From: Methanobacterium veterum
GTDB lineage: Archaea > Methanobacteriota > Methanobacteria > Methanobacteriales > Methanobacteriaceae
NCBI RefSeq assembly: GCF_000745485.1
Contig: NZ_KN050694.1
Location: 199,408-263,407, forward strand
Direction: 5' to 3'
DNA length: 64,000 bases
The translations under genes were made by a program, and so were the position numbers. The notes beneath the pieces are model-generated. The model saw only the letters and a program-made list of their open reading frames with translations, ran no database searches and was not told the DNA's origin. Positions 9,102 through 17,969 of this stretch are shown here, one piece after another (the first letter of the stretch is position 1; each line of letters starts with the position of its first letter).

Positions 9102-9551
9102 ATGGAAAGGCAGCAAGGATACCCTGAATTCTGGGAGATGTTAATTGAAAAATTTAATGTTGAAATGCCAGAGGCAAAAATAAGTAAAACACGTGATAAA
9201 CATTATTTACAAATCCTTACAGGAATTAATGGAATTCATTTTGAATGGTTTTTAGCGGGAAAGCCTTTAGATGGGTTTTTAGTTGCGCTACATTTTGAAC
9301 TTAAAGATAATTATTATGAAAATCGAAGACTATTAGATTGTTTTGAATCTAGAAAAGAGGAATTTGAAAATATTTTTGAGGAAAAATTACAATTTGGTGG
9401 CCATAGTAACTCGACTCATATGTTCTTAAAGAAAGAAACTGATAATATGGACGATGTTACTTTAGATTGGGGAGTTAAAACTATGATTAAATTTTATGAT
9501 ACCCTTAAACCAATTTTAGATGAAGAACTAAATAAATATATTAAGATTTAA
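9102..9551 (+). CDS. DUF4268-like protein
   Basis: ATG 9102 is chosen over ATG 9084 because the SD-like GGTAGTGAT lies between them at proper spacing. The 149-residue product matches the general pattern of DUF4268: an FWE...EKF opening, an ILTGINGIHFEW central strand region, a FESRKEEFE helix and a final Asp/Trp segment. DUF4268 domains are often found beside nucleases and restriction systems, with unknown activity. It is followed 11 bp later by the DUF6236-like gene, so the pair probably forms an operon. Confidence 0.6.
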   Translation: MERQQGYPEFWEMLIEKFNVEMPEAKISKTRDKHYLQILTGINGIHFEWFLAGKPLDGFLVALHFELKDNYYENRRLLDCFESRKEEFENIFEEKLQFGGHSNSTHMFLKKETDNMDDVTLDWGVKTMIKFYDTLKPILDEELNKYIKI

Positions 9552-9562
9552 GGTGTATTAAT

Positions 9563-10627
9563 ATGGCAAGAAATGTGATATATTTCCCTTATATGGAATT
9601 ACTAGAAGATCAGTGGCTCAATCAGGTTTTGTTATATTGGGATGACGTTTATTCAATAATTCCATCTAATTATAAATCGAATACTTTTGTATTAAGTGAT
9701 TATACGGTTAAATTGATTAGAGAGGAATTAGTCAAGACTTTTAATCCTGATGATTATTTAAATCCAGATTATTTGAGTGAAAAGAAACTTTACAATTTCT
9801 ATAATTTATTTTTAGATCATGTTAAAAGGGAGGAATATCCTGTTCCTAATGATACAAAAATAAGAAGTATGTTACCTACTTTAAGCGTTCATATGGATAA
9901 ATTAGCATATTATAATGAAGAACAAAATATTTTGAGAGATTTAGATAAACTAGGACTTGTAAAAGAGAAGAATTTTCCATGGATTGAAGTTGAAGAATAT
10001 ACTGCAAAATCGTATATTGCTTATTTAGCAGCTTTTGGTGGAGAATTACCGGAAATTCAAGCAAGTCCTGTTACTAATGATCCAAAGGAGCTGAAACCAT
10101 ATACTCCTTCATATTATCAAAATGGTCAAATAAAAATTGAAAAAGATGAAATGCGAACCACTATCTTGGATAATATTTTACCTACTCCAAATGACCCTAT
10201 AGATATTGAAATACTAAAGAAATTCAAGAATCGTCACTCAGATGATTTAATAGAATTCAGAAAATATATAGAAAGTGAAATTCATGATCTTTTAAAAGAG
10301 AGAGATTTATCTTATAGAAATGAACTAAAGGAAGATTTTGTAGTAGAGACTCAAGATAGAATCAATGAAATTTCTGAATCTATGAAAAAAAAAGGATGGA
10401 AAATAAATAAGGGAATGTGCTTAAATATTGTGGGAGCAATACTTGATTCTGTGAATGCAATACCTGCTTCTTTAGATTATCATCATATTAATCCTTTGTT
10501 ACTAGGAAAAGCGGTTTTAAATGGAGCAAAAACAATATATGAGGTTTATAATTATAATAATAATGGAATAAAAGACGATGATTTGGCTTATGCAATATAT
10601 TGCAAGAAAGAATTATTTAAGGATTAA
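9563..10627 (+). CDS. DUF6236-like protein
   Basis: The SD AAGGTG lies about 8 nt before ATG 9563. The 354-residue product starts with ARNVIYFPYMELLEDQWLNQ and LLYWDDVYSIIP, a pattern I associate with DUF6236 proteins of unknown activity that recur in bacterial and archaeal accessory regions. A central helical part and a C-terminal segment with the IVGAIL and GKAVLNGAKTIYEV patches follow. Co-directional and 11 bp after the DUF4268-like gene, so a two-gene unit is likely. Assignment rests on remembered family pattern, not a search. Confidence 0.55.
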   Translation: MARNVIYFPYMELLEDQWLNQVLLYWDDVYSIIPSNYKSNTFVLSDYTVKLIREELVKTFNPDDYLNPDYLSEKKLYNFYNLFLDHVKREEYPVPNDTKIRSMLPTLSVHMDKLAYYNEEQNILRDLDKLGLVKEKNFPWIEVEEYTAKSYIAYLAAFGGELPEIQASPVTNDPKELKPYTPSYYQNGQIKIEKDEMRTTILDNILPTPNDPIDIEILKKFKNRHSDDLIEFRKYIESEIHDLLKERDLSYRNELKEDFVVETQDRINEISESMKKKGWKINKGMCLNIVGAILDSVNAIPASLDYHHINPLLLGKAVLNGAKTIYEVYNYNNNGIKDDDLAYAIYCKKELFKD

Positions 10628-10818
10628 TTTGAAATTCATTCAAATTCAATGATACATTAACAGAAATTATGATATGGCCAAACTAATGAATTCTTTTTTA
10701 AGTGACCTATCAAATAGAGTTCAACTAATAGGGCTGGAAATCAAGTAATAGGTATAACATATACCACAAAATAAAAAATTTTGTGAAAAACAGGCATTAG
10801 TTATTTTTTTAGTAAACT

Positions 10819-10922
10819 GCGAACTTTAAACCCGTATCGGGCGTCATACGCGTATATTACAAAGACAACATCCCTTCGAGGAGCCTGATTATCGTAATAT
10901 ACAGGCATATGACGAAGTTCGC
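10819..10922. repeat. Large imperfect palindrome, possible structured RNA or MITE remnant
   Basis: GCGAACTT (10,819-10,826) pairs with AAGTTCGC (10,915-10,922). Inside, GTCATACGCGTATATTAC (10,843-10,860) pairs imperfectly with GTAATATACAGGCATATGAC (10,894-10,913). The left side carries a nested hairpin, CCCG-TAT-CGGG (10,831-10,841). In AT-rich archaeal DNA such a GC-richer folded block is a classic hint of an RNA gene, but a miniature transposable element is equally possible. Confidence 0.5.
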
Positions 10923-10964
10923 ATATCTAAAACCATCCCTCACACCCCCTCCCACCTCCGATAA

Positions 10965-10977
10965 GGGGCTTCGCCCC
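10965..10977. repeat. Perfect GC hairpin GGGGC-TTC-GCCCC
   Basis: A 5-bp all-GC stem with a 3-nt loop, 43 bp beyond the large palindrome and preceded by a pyrimidine-rich run. It may be part of the same structured block, or a terminator-like element; a T-run does not follow directly. Confidence 0.5.
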
Positions 10978-11313
10978 AGAATGCCCATTTTTAAAATCAT
11001 TGAAACAACACGTGAATGTATTAAAATTATTACAGAGATTTTACTTATCAATGAGCATTTGGTTATAGGTATTCTAGTTATAGGACATTTGGTAAATGAT
11101 CACAAGGAACTAAGAAAAATTTATGCTTAAATTATTTTTAAATTTTATTATATTATCTAATTAGTTATTTTATATTATAAAATTAATAATAATATATTGA
11201 TTTAACTTATAATTTTCTATTTTCCAATAAACACAAATAATAAAAGTAATAATTAGATCATTATACTTTATGTTTTGTTTACTAAGCTAATTTATTATTT
11301 TAAGGTCGTTAAA

Positions 11314-11487
11314 ATGAGTGTGCTTGAGGATATACTTGAAGAATTTTTTAAAGACTTAAAAGAAAAAGAAAAAGTGCCTAATGATATTATAAATGGATTA
11401 ATAGACTTAATTCAAAATGATAAGATTTCATCTGAAGAGTTATTAAAAATAATTAAAAATAGTGACTTAAATGGTTTTGAAGATTAA
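11314..11487 (+). CDS. Small acidic partner protein overlapping the SMC-like ATPase gene
   Basis: ATG 11314 is chosen because AAGGT precedes it and the residues before it in the longer frame (from 11275) look non-coding. The 57-residue product is acidic and helical (VLEDILEEFFKDL). Its end overlaps the ATPase gene by 17 bp in another frame, which indicates translational coupling and probably a joint complex. No family was recognised; small helical partners are common in SMC-type defence systems such as Lamassu, but no homology to those is claimed. Confidence 0.6.
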   Translation: MSVLEDILEEFFKDLKEKEKVPNDIINGLIDLIQNDKISSEELLKIIKNSDLNGFED

Positions 11488-13729
11488 AAAAATACATATT
11501 AAAGCACTTAGAGGTATAAAAGACGCAGAAATTGAACTAAATTCCAATTCTCTTTTGATATATGGTGAAAATGGTACTGGAAAAAGTTCAATAGTTGATG
11601 CTATAGAATTTTTTTTTAAAAGAAATATTTCTACTTTAAAAGGGAGGGGTATTAACTTTCAGCGTCATGGTTATCATACTAAATGCAATCTCAACGATGT
11701 AAGAGTTGATTTGACATTTAATGGAAATATAACTCTTACTCGTACTTACAACTCTTTTAGTCCTGTGCCATCACAATTTAAAAAATATTTTGATTTAGCT
11801 CAAAAAGGTATATTCATTTTACGTAGAGGCCAACTTCTCTCATTTATTAATAGTACTCCCGCAGAACGATTTAAAGTAATAAGTGGTTTTATTGGAGTAG
11901 AATCTTTAGACAAAATTGAAAATGAGATAAAAAACTCTGTCAATAGTTTAAAACGAGATATAGATGTTAAAGAAAAAAGAATTGAACAAATTTTGAGTAG
12001 TATATCACAAACTGTTGGGAAAAAAATTAGTGATGAAAATGAAGTTTTACCTGTTTTGAATGAATTGTTTGAAAAAAATAAATTGCCTCAACTTAATTCT
12101 TTTGAAGATGCTCCAGAACATAGCTCAAAAATGTTTTCAATTGTTAAAGAAAATTCTGAAAATTTGAAAAATATTTTAATTCTTAAGGAAATTCAACAAG
12201 AAACAGAGAATATTAACATTGATTTATATGAAGGAGTAGAGGCTCTTAATAATAAAGTTGTAGTTCTTTTGACTCAGAATATGAAGGAAAATATGTCAAT
12301 AAAGAAGTTACTTGAAAGTGGAAAAGAAGCTTTAGAAATAGAAAAATTAGAAAATAAATGTCCACTGTGTGAACAAAATTATAATAAAGAGATTTTATCT
12401 TCTAAAATTCAAAAAAGATTACAATTATTAGAAAAAACTTCTGAAGACTTCTCAAAATTGAAAGAAGAATTGCGTCCAATTACTGTAGAAATAGAAAGTT
12501 GGATTGGGAAATGTAATCATATTCTTAAACAAATAGAATCATTTGATGAATTTAAAGACAATAAAGTAAAATTACAGGAAAAAATTCACTTCTTAGTGGA
12601 TTTCAAGAAAAAATTGAAGTTAACATTAGATTTAAAAGATCAGATACCATTAAAAGGTTTAAATGAAGAATTAAATGGTATTGAAAAAATTTTTGAAAGT
12701 ATAAACAAAAAAAGTAAAGAAATAATTTCTAAAAGTGATATTACAGATGAAGAAAAGAAGTTTTTAGAATTAGTAGAAACTCTTGCTGTGGCAACAAGTA
12801 AGATTAAAGACATAATGGATTTAAATCATGATTTAAAAGATTTAGAATCCCAATTAAAGATAGCTAATAATGTATATAACTCATTTTTAGATGTAAAAAA
12901 AAGTAAAATACAATCAATTTTTGATTCCATACAGTTAGATATTCAAGATTTTTACTCGTTACTTCATCCTAATGAACCTCATAATAATATAGCGCTTAAG
13001 ATTAGTGGTAGGGCGAGTGCTGAACTTAAAATTACTTCTTTTGATCGTGAAGATGAAGATCCAAGAGCTTTAACAAGTGAAGGACATCTTGATTCTTTAG
13101 GTTTATGCATATTTCTTGCTTTAGTAAAAAAATTTAATCAGGACTGTTCTTTAGTTATTCTTGATGATATTGTAACCACCGTGGATTCAGCGCATCGACA
13201 GATGATATGTAAATTATTGTTTACAAAATTTAAAAAGAAACAATTTATAATAACAACTCATGAAAATCTATGGTACCAGCAGTTAATTAAATCACAACAA
13301 GTTTTTGGAGTTAATTTTAAAAATTATACTATTACTAATTGGACTGTTGATGATGGGCCTGATTTAAAACCTTATCAAATTAAATTAGATAGGATCTACA
13401 ATAAAATTGATTCAGGGGATTTAGCTTGTGCTGGAAATGAAGGAAGACAATATCTTGAGTGGATCTTAGAAGAAATATGTAAGTCTATCGATGCGGAGGT
13501 ATTAATGAAAGCAAGGTATACTGCTGGTGATCTAGTGGGGCCCGTTAGGCATCAATTAAAAGATATAGTGGCAGATGCTGAAATTAAATGCCAAATAAAG
13601 GAAGCTTTTAGAGAATTAGATAATAATAGCATAATGGGCAATATTCTTTCCCATAGTAATTTACTTGCAGGTAATGTATCGCCAACAGAAGTTAGAAGAT
13701 TTGTTAAATCTGTAAAAAAAAATACATGA
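11471..13729 (+). CDS. SMC/RecN-like AAA ATPase, putative defence system motor
   Basis: The 752-residue product has a Walker A motif GENGTGKSS (residues 32-40), a long coiled-coil middle with a CPLC hook-like motif (297-300), an ABC-type signature region (LTSEGHLDSLGL, about 534-545), Walker B LVILDD (561-566) and a His switch FIITTH (592-597). This is the layout of Rad50/SMC-like DNA-repair and defence ATPases. A 140-residue C-terminal extension after the ATPase core has no recognised family. It overlaps the small 11314 gene and is followed by a tiny zinc protein and a nuclease, suggesting an ATPase-nuclease anti-invader system. Confidence 0.8.
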   Translation: MVLKIKKIHIKALRGIKDAEIELNSNSLLIYGENGTGKSSIVDAIEFFFKRNISTLKGRGINFQRHGYHTKCNLNDVRVDLTFNGNITLTRTYNSFSPVPSQFKKYFDLAQKGIFILRRGQLLSFINSTPAERFKVISGFIGVESLDKIENEIKNSVNSLKRDIDVKEKRIEQILSSISQTVGKKISDENEVLPVLNELFEKNKLPQLNSFEDAPEHSSKMFSIVKENSENLKNILILKEIQQETENINIDLYEGVEALNNKVVVLLTQNMKENMSIKKLLESGKEALEIEKLENKCPLCEQNYNKEILSSKIQKRLQLLEKTSEDFSKLKEELRPITVEIESWIGKCNHILKQIESFDEFKDNKVKLQEKIHFLVDFKKKLKLTLDLKDQIPLKGLNEELNGIEKIFESINKKSKEIISKSDITDEEKKFLELVETLAVATSKIKDIMDLNHDLKDLESQLKIANNVYNSFLDVKKSKIQSIFDSIQLDIQDFYSLLHPNEPHNNIALKISGRASAELKITSFDREDEDPRALTSEGHLDSLGLCIFLALVKKFNQDCSLVILDDIVTTVDSAHRQMICKLLFTKFKKKQFIITTHENLWYQQLIKSQQVFGVNFKNYTITNWTVDDGPDLKPYQIKLDRIYNKIDSGDLACAGNEGRQYLEWILEEICKSIDAEVLMKARYTAGDLVGPVRHQLKDIVADAEIKCQIKEAFRELDNNSIMGNILSHSNLLAGNVSPTEVRRFVKSVKKNT

Positions 13730-13733
13730 TCTA

Positions 13734-13835
13734 ATGTCATGTCCTTCTTGTGGAAGATTCCTTTTATATCATAAAAGGGCAGGAATTCTAAAATGTCCTA
13801 AAAAGTGTCAAGATTCTGTTATCCCTGCTAATTAA
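13734..13835 (+). CDS. 33-residue zinc-binding microprotein
   Basis: The frame starts 4 bp after the ATPase stop and reads MSCPSCGRFLLYHK, then CPKKC, ending at TAA 13833-13835. The four Cys residues (C3, C6, C21, C25) can form one zinc site. The spacing to the upstream stop suggests translation by terminating ribosomes. It resembles the broken microprotein at 8299-8397 in its CPSCG opening. Role unknown; possibly a structural or regulatory subunit of the ATPase system. Confidence 0.55.
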   Translation: MSCPSCGRFLLYHKRAGILKCPKKCQDSVIPAN

Positions 13836-13963
13836 TTTTACTTTGGATAATATAAGAAAATATCTCTTGATATTTCAAGATATAAGAATAAAAATATCAA
13901 AATTAATTAATCATGTTGAAAAAGGTCCTTATAAGAATACAATAACTCAGTAGAGGAAATTAA

Positions 13964-15256
13964 ATGGCTTCAATTAAATTACCTGAATTACCAAAAGAAA
14001 AAGAGTTTGAAGAGTATATTTCTGCTTTGTTTCAATCCAGCGGTTACTTCATAGAAAGAAGTATGATTGATAGGGAAGAAGGAGAAGAAGTACTAGAATT
14101 AGATATAGTAATCACAGATTATGATCAAAAATCATCAAACTCGAGATTAGTTGAGGTTAAATCCGGCAAATATGGATTTCCGGATATATTTAAAGTTAGG
14201 GGTTGGATGGATTATCTTAATTTTGAGCAAGGAATGTTCATCGTGCAGAATGAAACAGATAAGTTTAATTTTTATAAAGAAAAAGCTAAAAATTTAAATA
14301 TAGAGCTTATATCTGTTGCAAATTTAACTGAATTTAATATAGAAGAAATTGTTGGGAAAAAAGAAGTTGATCCTCTTGATATAACGGTTTGGAGATTTTC
14401 ATATTGGGTTGAACGAAATCTACTAAAGCTTCTAAATGATTATGCTAGTTCTCAAAAGGAAAGATTATGTTATAAGTGTTTGAAGAATTATTATTTTCAA
14501 TTGAATAGTGATGCATTTTTTACTGAAAATGTAATTGAAAGAGTAAATAAAATATATGGTACATTTAATAGATTTTATCGTATATCTGCAAGATGTGGTA
14601 ATGAATTAGAAGGTAAATCTTTTAAAGATGCACATAGAAATATACCCAATAATATTTTTAGTGATACTTACTATAAATGCAATTTAAATCCTATTCAGAT
14701 ATCGACTTTCATTGAACATAAGGCTAGACTAATATTATTAAAAAATGCTGTCGATTATATAATTTTAAGAGAGAATGATGAGAAAAAAGATGTTATTCAA
14801 ATTTTAGAATTGGCTAGTCTTCCTCGTTCATTCCATAGGGCTCTAAGAAAGATACGTGAACATGAATATGTTCATAGATATCCGGTGTTTTGGCAATGGT
14901 TTATAAGATTATTTGGAGGTTTTATTTTATTGGATTATGAAGATGAAGAATATGAGCTCTTTTCTAAAAAAACAGGAATTCCTCAAGATGAAATTCCAAA
15001 TGCTCTTGAGGCCTATGAATTACTATTTCCTCAAAAAGATGGTTGGTTTATGGATTTATCTAAAAACAGTTTGAATGTTAAGTTAATGAAGATGTTTCCA
15101 GTACCTTTTAGAGGTATTGGGGCATTCTATAGAAATAATGTATACACAGAATCTAATAAATATAAAGATTTAAAATGTGGAGGACTTACAATTTGTGATT
15201 TAGTAAAATGGCATCATTTAGGCTATGAAGTTTTGAAAAGAGGATATAAAGAGTAA
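13964..15256 (+). CDS. PD-(D/E)XK nuclease-like protein paired with the SMC-like ATPase
   Basis: AGAGGAAATTAA precedes ATG 13964. The N-terminal part (1-125) carries a restriction-endonuclease-like core: acidic helix EFEEYI (about 14-19), D47 in ELDIVI, and E64-V-K66 in LVEVKSG. The remaining 300 residues contain two CxxC-like Cys positions (CYKCLKN) and aromatic-rich helices without a known family. It lies 128 bp after the zinc microprotein on the same strand. Together with the ATPase it probably cuts foreign DNA, an inference from domain pairing. A promoter of its own in the gap cannot be excluded. Confidence 0.7.
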   Translation: MASIKLPELPKEKEFEEYISALFQSSGYFIERSMIDREEGEEVLELDIVITDYDQKSSNSRLVEVKSGKYGFPDIFKVRGWMDYLNFEQGMFIVQNETDKFNFYKEKAKNLNIELISVANLTEFNIEEIVGKKEVDPLDITVWRFSYWVERNLLKLLNDYASSQKERLCYKCLKNYYFQLNSDAFFTENVIERVNKIYGTFNRFYRISARCGNELEGKSFKDAHRNIPNNIFSDTYYKCNLNPIQISTFIEHKARLILLKNAVDYIILRENDEKKDVIQILELASLPRSFHRALRKIREHEYVHRYPVFWQWFIRLFGGFILLDYEDEEYELFSKKTGIPQDEIPNALEAYELLFPQKDGWFMDLSKNSLNVKLMKMFPVPFRGIGAFYRNNVYTESNKYKDLKCGGLTICDLVKWHHLGYEVLKRGYKE

Positions 15257-16281
15257 GATATAAACAAGATTGTTGAAGAATGTTCTAATCTAAAATGATA
15301 ACTAAATTAAAAACATAAACTTAAATCCTGTTTTTTCTAAAAATTAATCAATAAATAGTAGTGAGCAGCTATTTTTAGTCCTATTTTTTAAGTACCGCAA
15401 AATATGATACAAATTAAATTTAATAATAGAATCGAAGGGCGAAATATCGTCTCAGATATTCATAATTTACCCTTTTTAAATTAAAATTCGCCCTTCAACT
15501 CATTGCTTGTTGATGTTTCAATACTAAAAAAAAGTATTTTTCTCTATTTTTTTATTCTATTTTATTCAGATGAATGGGATTGACCTGGACATTAAATGGT
15601 GGCACTCAACGTCCAGGAAAGGTTAGTATATGGGTAATTTAATACTAATTTTTGACTTATTTATATTTTCATTTTAGTGAATTTATGCCAGAGTGTATAA
15701 TCATAAATATGAATGAATGTAAAGATGTGTGAAAATGTGAGATTTAATTTCAAATTTAATGGAGAAAATTATTATATGGTTGTTCCTAATTACGCATGCA
15801 ATTCATGAGGTCCCCTCATTCACGGTGGGTGTTTGTGACAGTATATGATAAAATCGATGATATTTCAGGTCCAAAAGAAGGCTCAAAAATGGTTCTTTCA
15901 GTAATGTTAGAAATAAATGTGTTAAGATAGAAAAATGATAATTATACATTAAATGGTTTTTATTGTATTTATTTTTATGAAGCCTATAATGAATTTAATA
16001 ACGTGTCCTAATTTGAATAATTATTTAGCTAAAATATTGATGATTAAATTAAAATTGAATTGATTTTATGCAAAATATTTTTAAAATTTGTGGACGTATT
16101 GAGATTGCTTGGTTGAGCCTACAACGAATTCTTTTAGTGTGTCCTAAAGAGTAGGGTACTTAAAATTGTGAGATTATATAAAGGATAAATTAATGAGTTT
16201 CACAGGTGATTTTAAAGATATAATTCTAATTTTGATGTTGAAATTTAAGGGATTTACTTTAAATTGTAAATACTATGAAAT
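15257..16281. other. 1-kb intergenic region with hairpins and probable gene debris
   Basis: Besides element B (15,376-15,496) this stretch contains the hairpin CCTGGAC (15,584-15,590)/GTCCAGG (15,611-15,617) and ATGAGG-TCC-CCTCAT (15,805-15,819). Between 15,750 and 15,930 short runs of coding-like sequence occur in two frames (FNGENYYMVVPNYACNS, then VFVTVYDKIDDISGPKEGSK), as expected of a frameshifted remnant. No intact gene is seen. Confidence 0.4.
15376..15496 (+). ncRNA. Candidate structured element B, related to element A at 3.2 kb
   Basis: GAAGGGCGAA (15,434-15,443) is the exact reverse complement of TTCGCCCTTC (15,487-15,496) with a 43-nt interior. The interior starts with ATATC-GTCTCA-GATAT then TCAT, matching the place of AATAA-GT-TTATT-CAT in element A. 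An AAATTTAA box lies 18 nt before GAAGGG in both. TTTTTAGTCC occurs upstream in both. The stem differs from A by paired changes, which suggests RNA structure is being kept. Confidence 0.45.
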
Positions 16282-16518
16282 TTGAGTTTTAATTTAACTT
16301 TCCCATCGGTAAATGCAGAACCATCGAGAAATGAGGAACTTTCATCAAGCATAAGGGCATCTACGAAAAATAAAAAATTTTTCTACAATACCCTTATTGC
16401 AGATGAAGTTCAGAAAAAATGGGCGATGGGTCTGCGAAACTATACCGATGGGAAAGAATTTTTTTTCAAATTTCGGATCTCAGATAAATTCAACTATCAA
16501 AATCCATTTTTAAACTAA
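16282..16518 (+). CDS. Doubtful 78-codon frame, possible remnant
   Basis: The frame starts at TTG 16282 without an SD. The product has a passage DEVQKKWAMGLRNYTDG that loosely recalls the N-terminal region of the integrase at 881 (EEVVQKWLKGLKEST), so it may be a fragment of an integrase-related gene. Flanks on both sides look decayed. Low confidence that it is expressed. Confidence 0.25.
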   Translation: MSFNLTFPSVNAEPSRNEELSSSIRASTKNKKFFYNTLIADEVQKKWAMGLRNYTDGKEFFFKFRISDKFNYQNPFLN

Positions 16519-16669
16519 ATTATTAAGATTATTATAAAGTGTTCTTTGAAGTGATGGGTCGCTATACTACCCGATGGGAATGAACGAAGGGAATAAATAA
16601 CTATATAAACCTTTTTATTTGATTTAAAGTCGTTATATTTAAATATAATGTTAATAATAGATATATTTG

Positions 16670-16684
16670 GAGTTATAATAACTC
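16670..16684. promoter_or_regulatory. Palindromic operator candidate before the 49-residue gene
   Basis: GAGTTAT-A-ATAACTC is a perfect 7+1+7 dyad. It lies between a TATA-like ATTTAAATATAA (about 16,637-16,648) and the ATG at 16,704, where a repressor would block transcription. Confidence 0.35.
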
Positions 16685-16703
16685 TGGTAAAGTTGGTGTT
16701 AAA

Positions 16704-16853
16704 ATGGAACTATGGAAAGAATTAGTAAAATTAGCAGAATCCGAAGAAGATAGATGTGAAGAAATAAGTGGTATATTAATGACTACAGATCAAATGCAAA
16801 GAGATCTATTGAATTATGATCTTTTAGGGTACATATCCAATAAAAGTAAATAA
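16704..16853 (+). CDS. Small acidic unknown protein, 49 residues
   Basis: ATG 16704 follows GTTGGTGTTAAA, a partial SD. The product is acidic and helical at the N-terminus (WKELVKLAESEEDRCEEI), ending YISNKSK. A dyad and a TATA-like box upstream suggest it is separately expressed. No family was recognised. Confidence 0.45.
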   Translation: MELWKELVKLAESEEDRCEEISGILMTTDQMQRDLLNYDLLGYISNKSK

Positions 16854-17005
16854 AACTTTTATTTTTTTTATTTTTTATTAGTTGAAACAAATGGAAATTA
16901 TATTATTAGGTAAAATAATATTTATTCATTTTTTATTATTAAAATTACGATTCATCTAAGCTAAAAAAGAAAATTATTTTATATACATTAACTGAATTTA
17001 GTAAC

Positions 17006-17920
17006 ATGCCATTATTCTCGCTTAATAACCATAAATTGGATAGAATAAACAAAGTTGATTTTAAATTAGAAAAAGATATACAAAAACTCACAGAAGAGAA
17101 TTTAAACGAGATTTTTGGTTTAGAATTCGTGATAACTGAATTCCAATTAAATAATTTAAGGGTAGATACCCTCGCTTTTGATAGTGAAACTAATTCTTTT
17201 GTAATTGTTGAATATAAAAGAGAAAAGAACTTCAGCGTAATAGATCAAGGTTATGCCTATCTTGCTTTGCTTTTAAATAATAAAGCTGACTTTATTTTGG
17301 AATATAACGAGCGAAAAGGAAAGTTTTTAAGAAGAGAAGACATTGACTGGTCACAATCAAGAGTTATTTTTGTTTCACCGCAATTTACAAGATATCAGCA
17401 GCAGGCAATTGAATTTAAAGATTTACCTATTGAATTATGGGAAATAAGTAAATATACAAATGAAACTATTCTTTTTAACCAATTAAAATCTCCGGATACA
17501 AGTGAATCTATAAATACAGTTAGTTCAAAGAGTAAAGCCGTTCAAAAAGTCAGTATAGAAGTGAAAAAATATAGTGAAGAAAACCATTTAGATATCACTT
17601 CTGAGGAATTAAAAGAATTATATTTACAATTAAAAGAAAGAATTCTTGAGTTAGGGGATAATATTGAAATTAAGCCTTTAAAAATTTATATTGCATTTAA
17701 GTCAACTAGAAATTTTGTTGATATTGAATTTATGAAAAATACAATGAAAATATGGCTTAATTTAAAGAAAGGAAATTTAGATGATCCCAAATATATGGCA
17801 AAAGATGTTTCAAGTACAGGGCATCATGGTAACGGGGATTATGAGATTACATTAACGCCTGATGATGATTTAGATTATTTAATGACTTTAATAAAGCAAT
17901 CTTATAAGAAAAATTCTTAA
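17006..17920 (+). CDS. NucS-like PD-(D/E)XK plus DUF5655 protein
   Basis: The 304-residue product begins LEKDIQKL and has RVD (D54) and IVEYK (E69, K71), the active-site pattern of the NucS/DUF91 nuclease fold. The C-terminal half (about 190-300) matches DUF5655, seen in single-stranded-DNA or repair-associated proteins of unknown action. The two-domain order is common in archaeal and bacterial accessory proteins. ATG 17006 lacks a clear SD but fits the family N-terminus (PLF..). It directly precedes hsdR by 49 bp and may belong to the same transcript. Confidence 0.75.
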   Translation: MPLFSLNNHKLDRINKVDFKLEKDIQKLTEENLNEIFGLEFVITEFQLNNLRVDTLAFDSETNSFVIVEYKREKNFSVIDQGYAYLALLLNNKADFILEYNERKGKFLRREDIDWSQSRVIFVSPQFTRYQQQAIEFKDLPIELWEISKYTNETILFNQLKSPDTSESINTVSSKSKAVQKVSIEVKKYSEENHLDITSEELKELYLQLKERILELGDNIEIKPLKIYIAFKSTRNFVDIEFMKNTMKIWLNLKKGNLDDPKYMAKDVSSTGHHGNGDYEITLTPDDDLDYLMTLIKQSYKKNS

Positions 17921-17969
17921 TAAAAATAAGAAATTATTTATTTAATTTAAATTAAAAATAGGGGATAGT

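Larger units (their letters stand above)
10628..11313. other. Intergenic region with GC-richer palindromic DNA
   Basis: About 690 bp. The first 190 bp and the last 330 bp are plain AT-rich DNA. The middle (10,819-10,980) is distinctly GC-richer and holds the inverted repeats listed separately. A 73-codon frame crosses it but lacks an SD and codon bias, so it is not called. Confidence 0.5.

Noticed and set aside
10909..11130. 73-codon frame across the GC-richer palindrome
   Set aside because: The frame is a by-product of the palindrome and has no SD or coding character.
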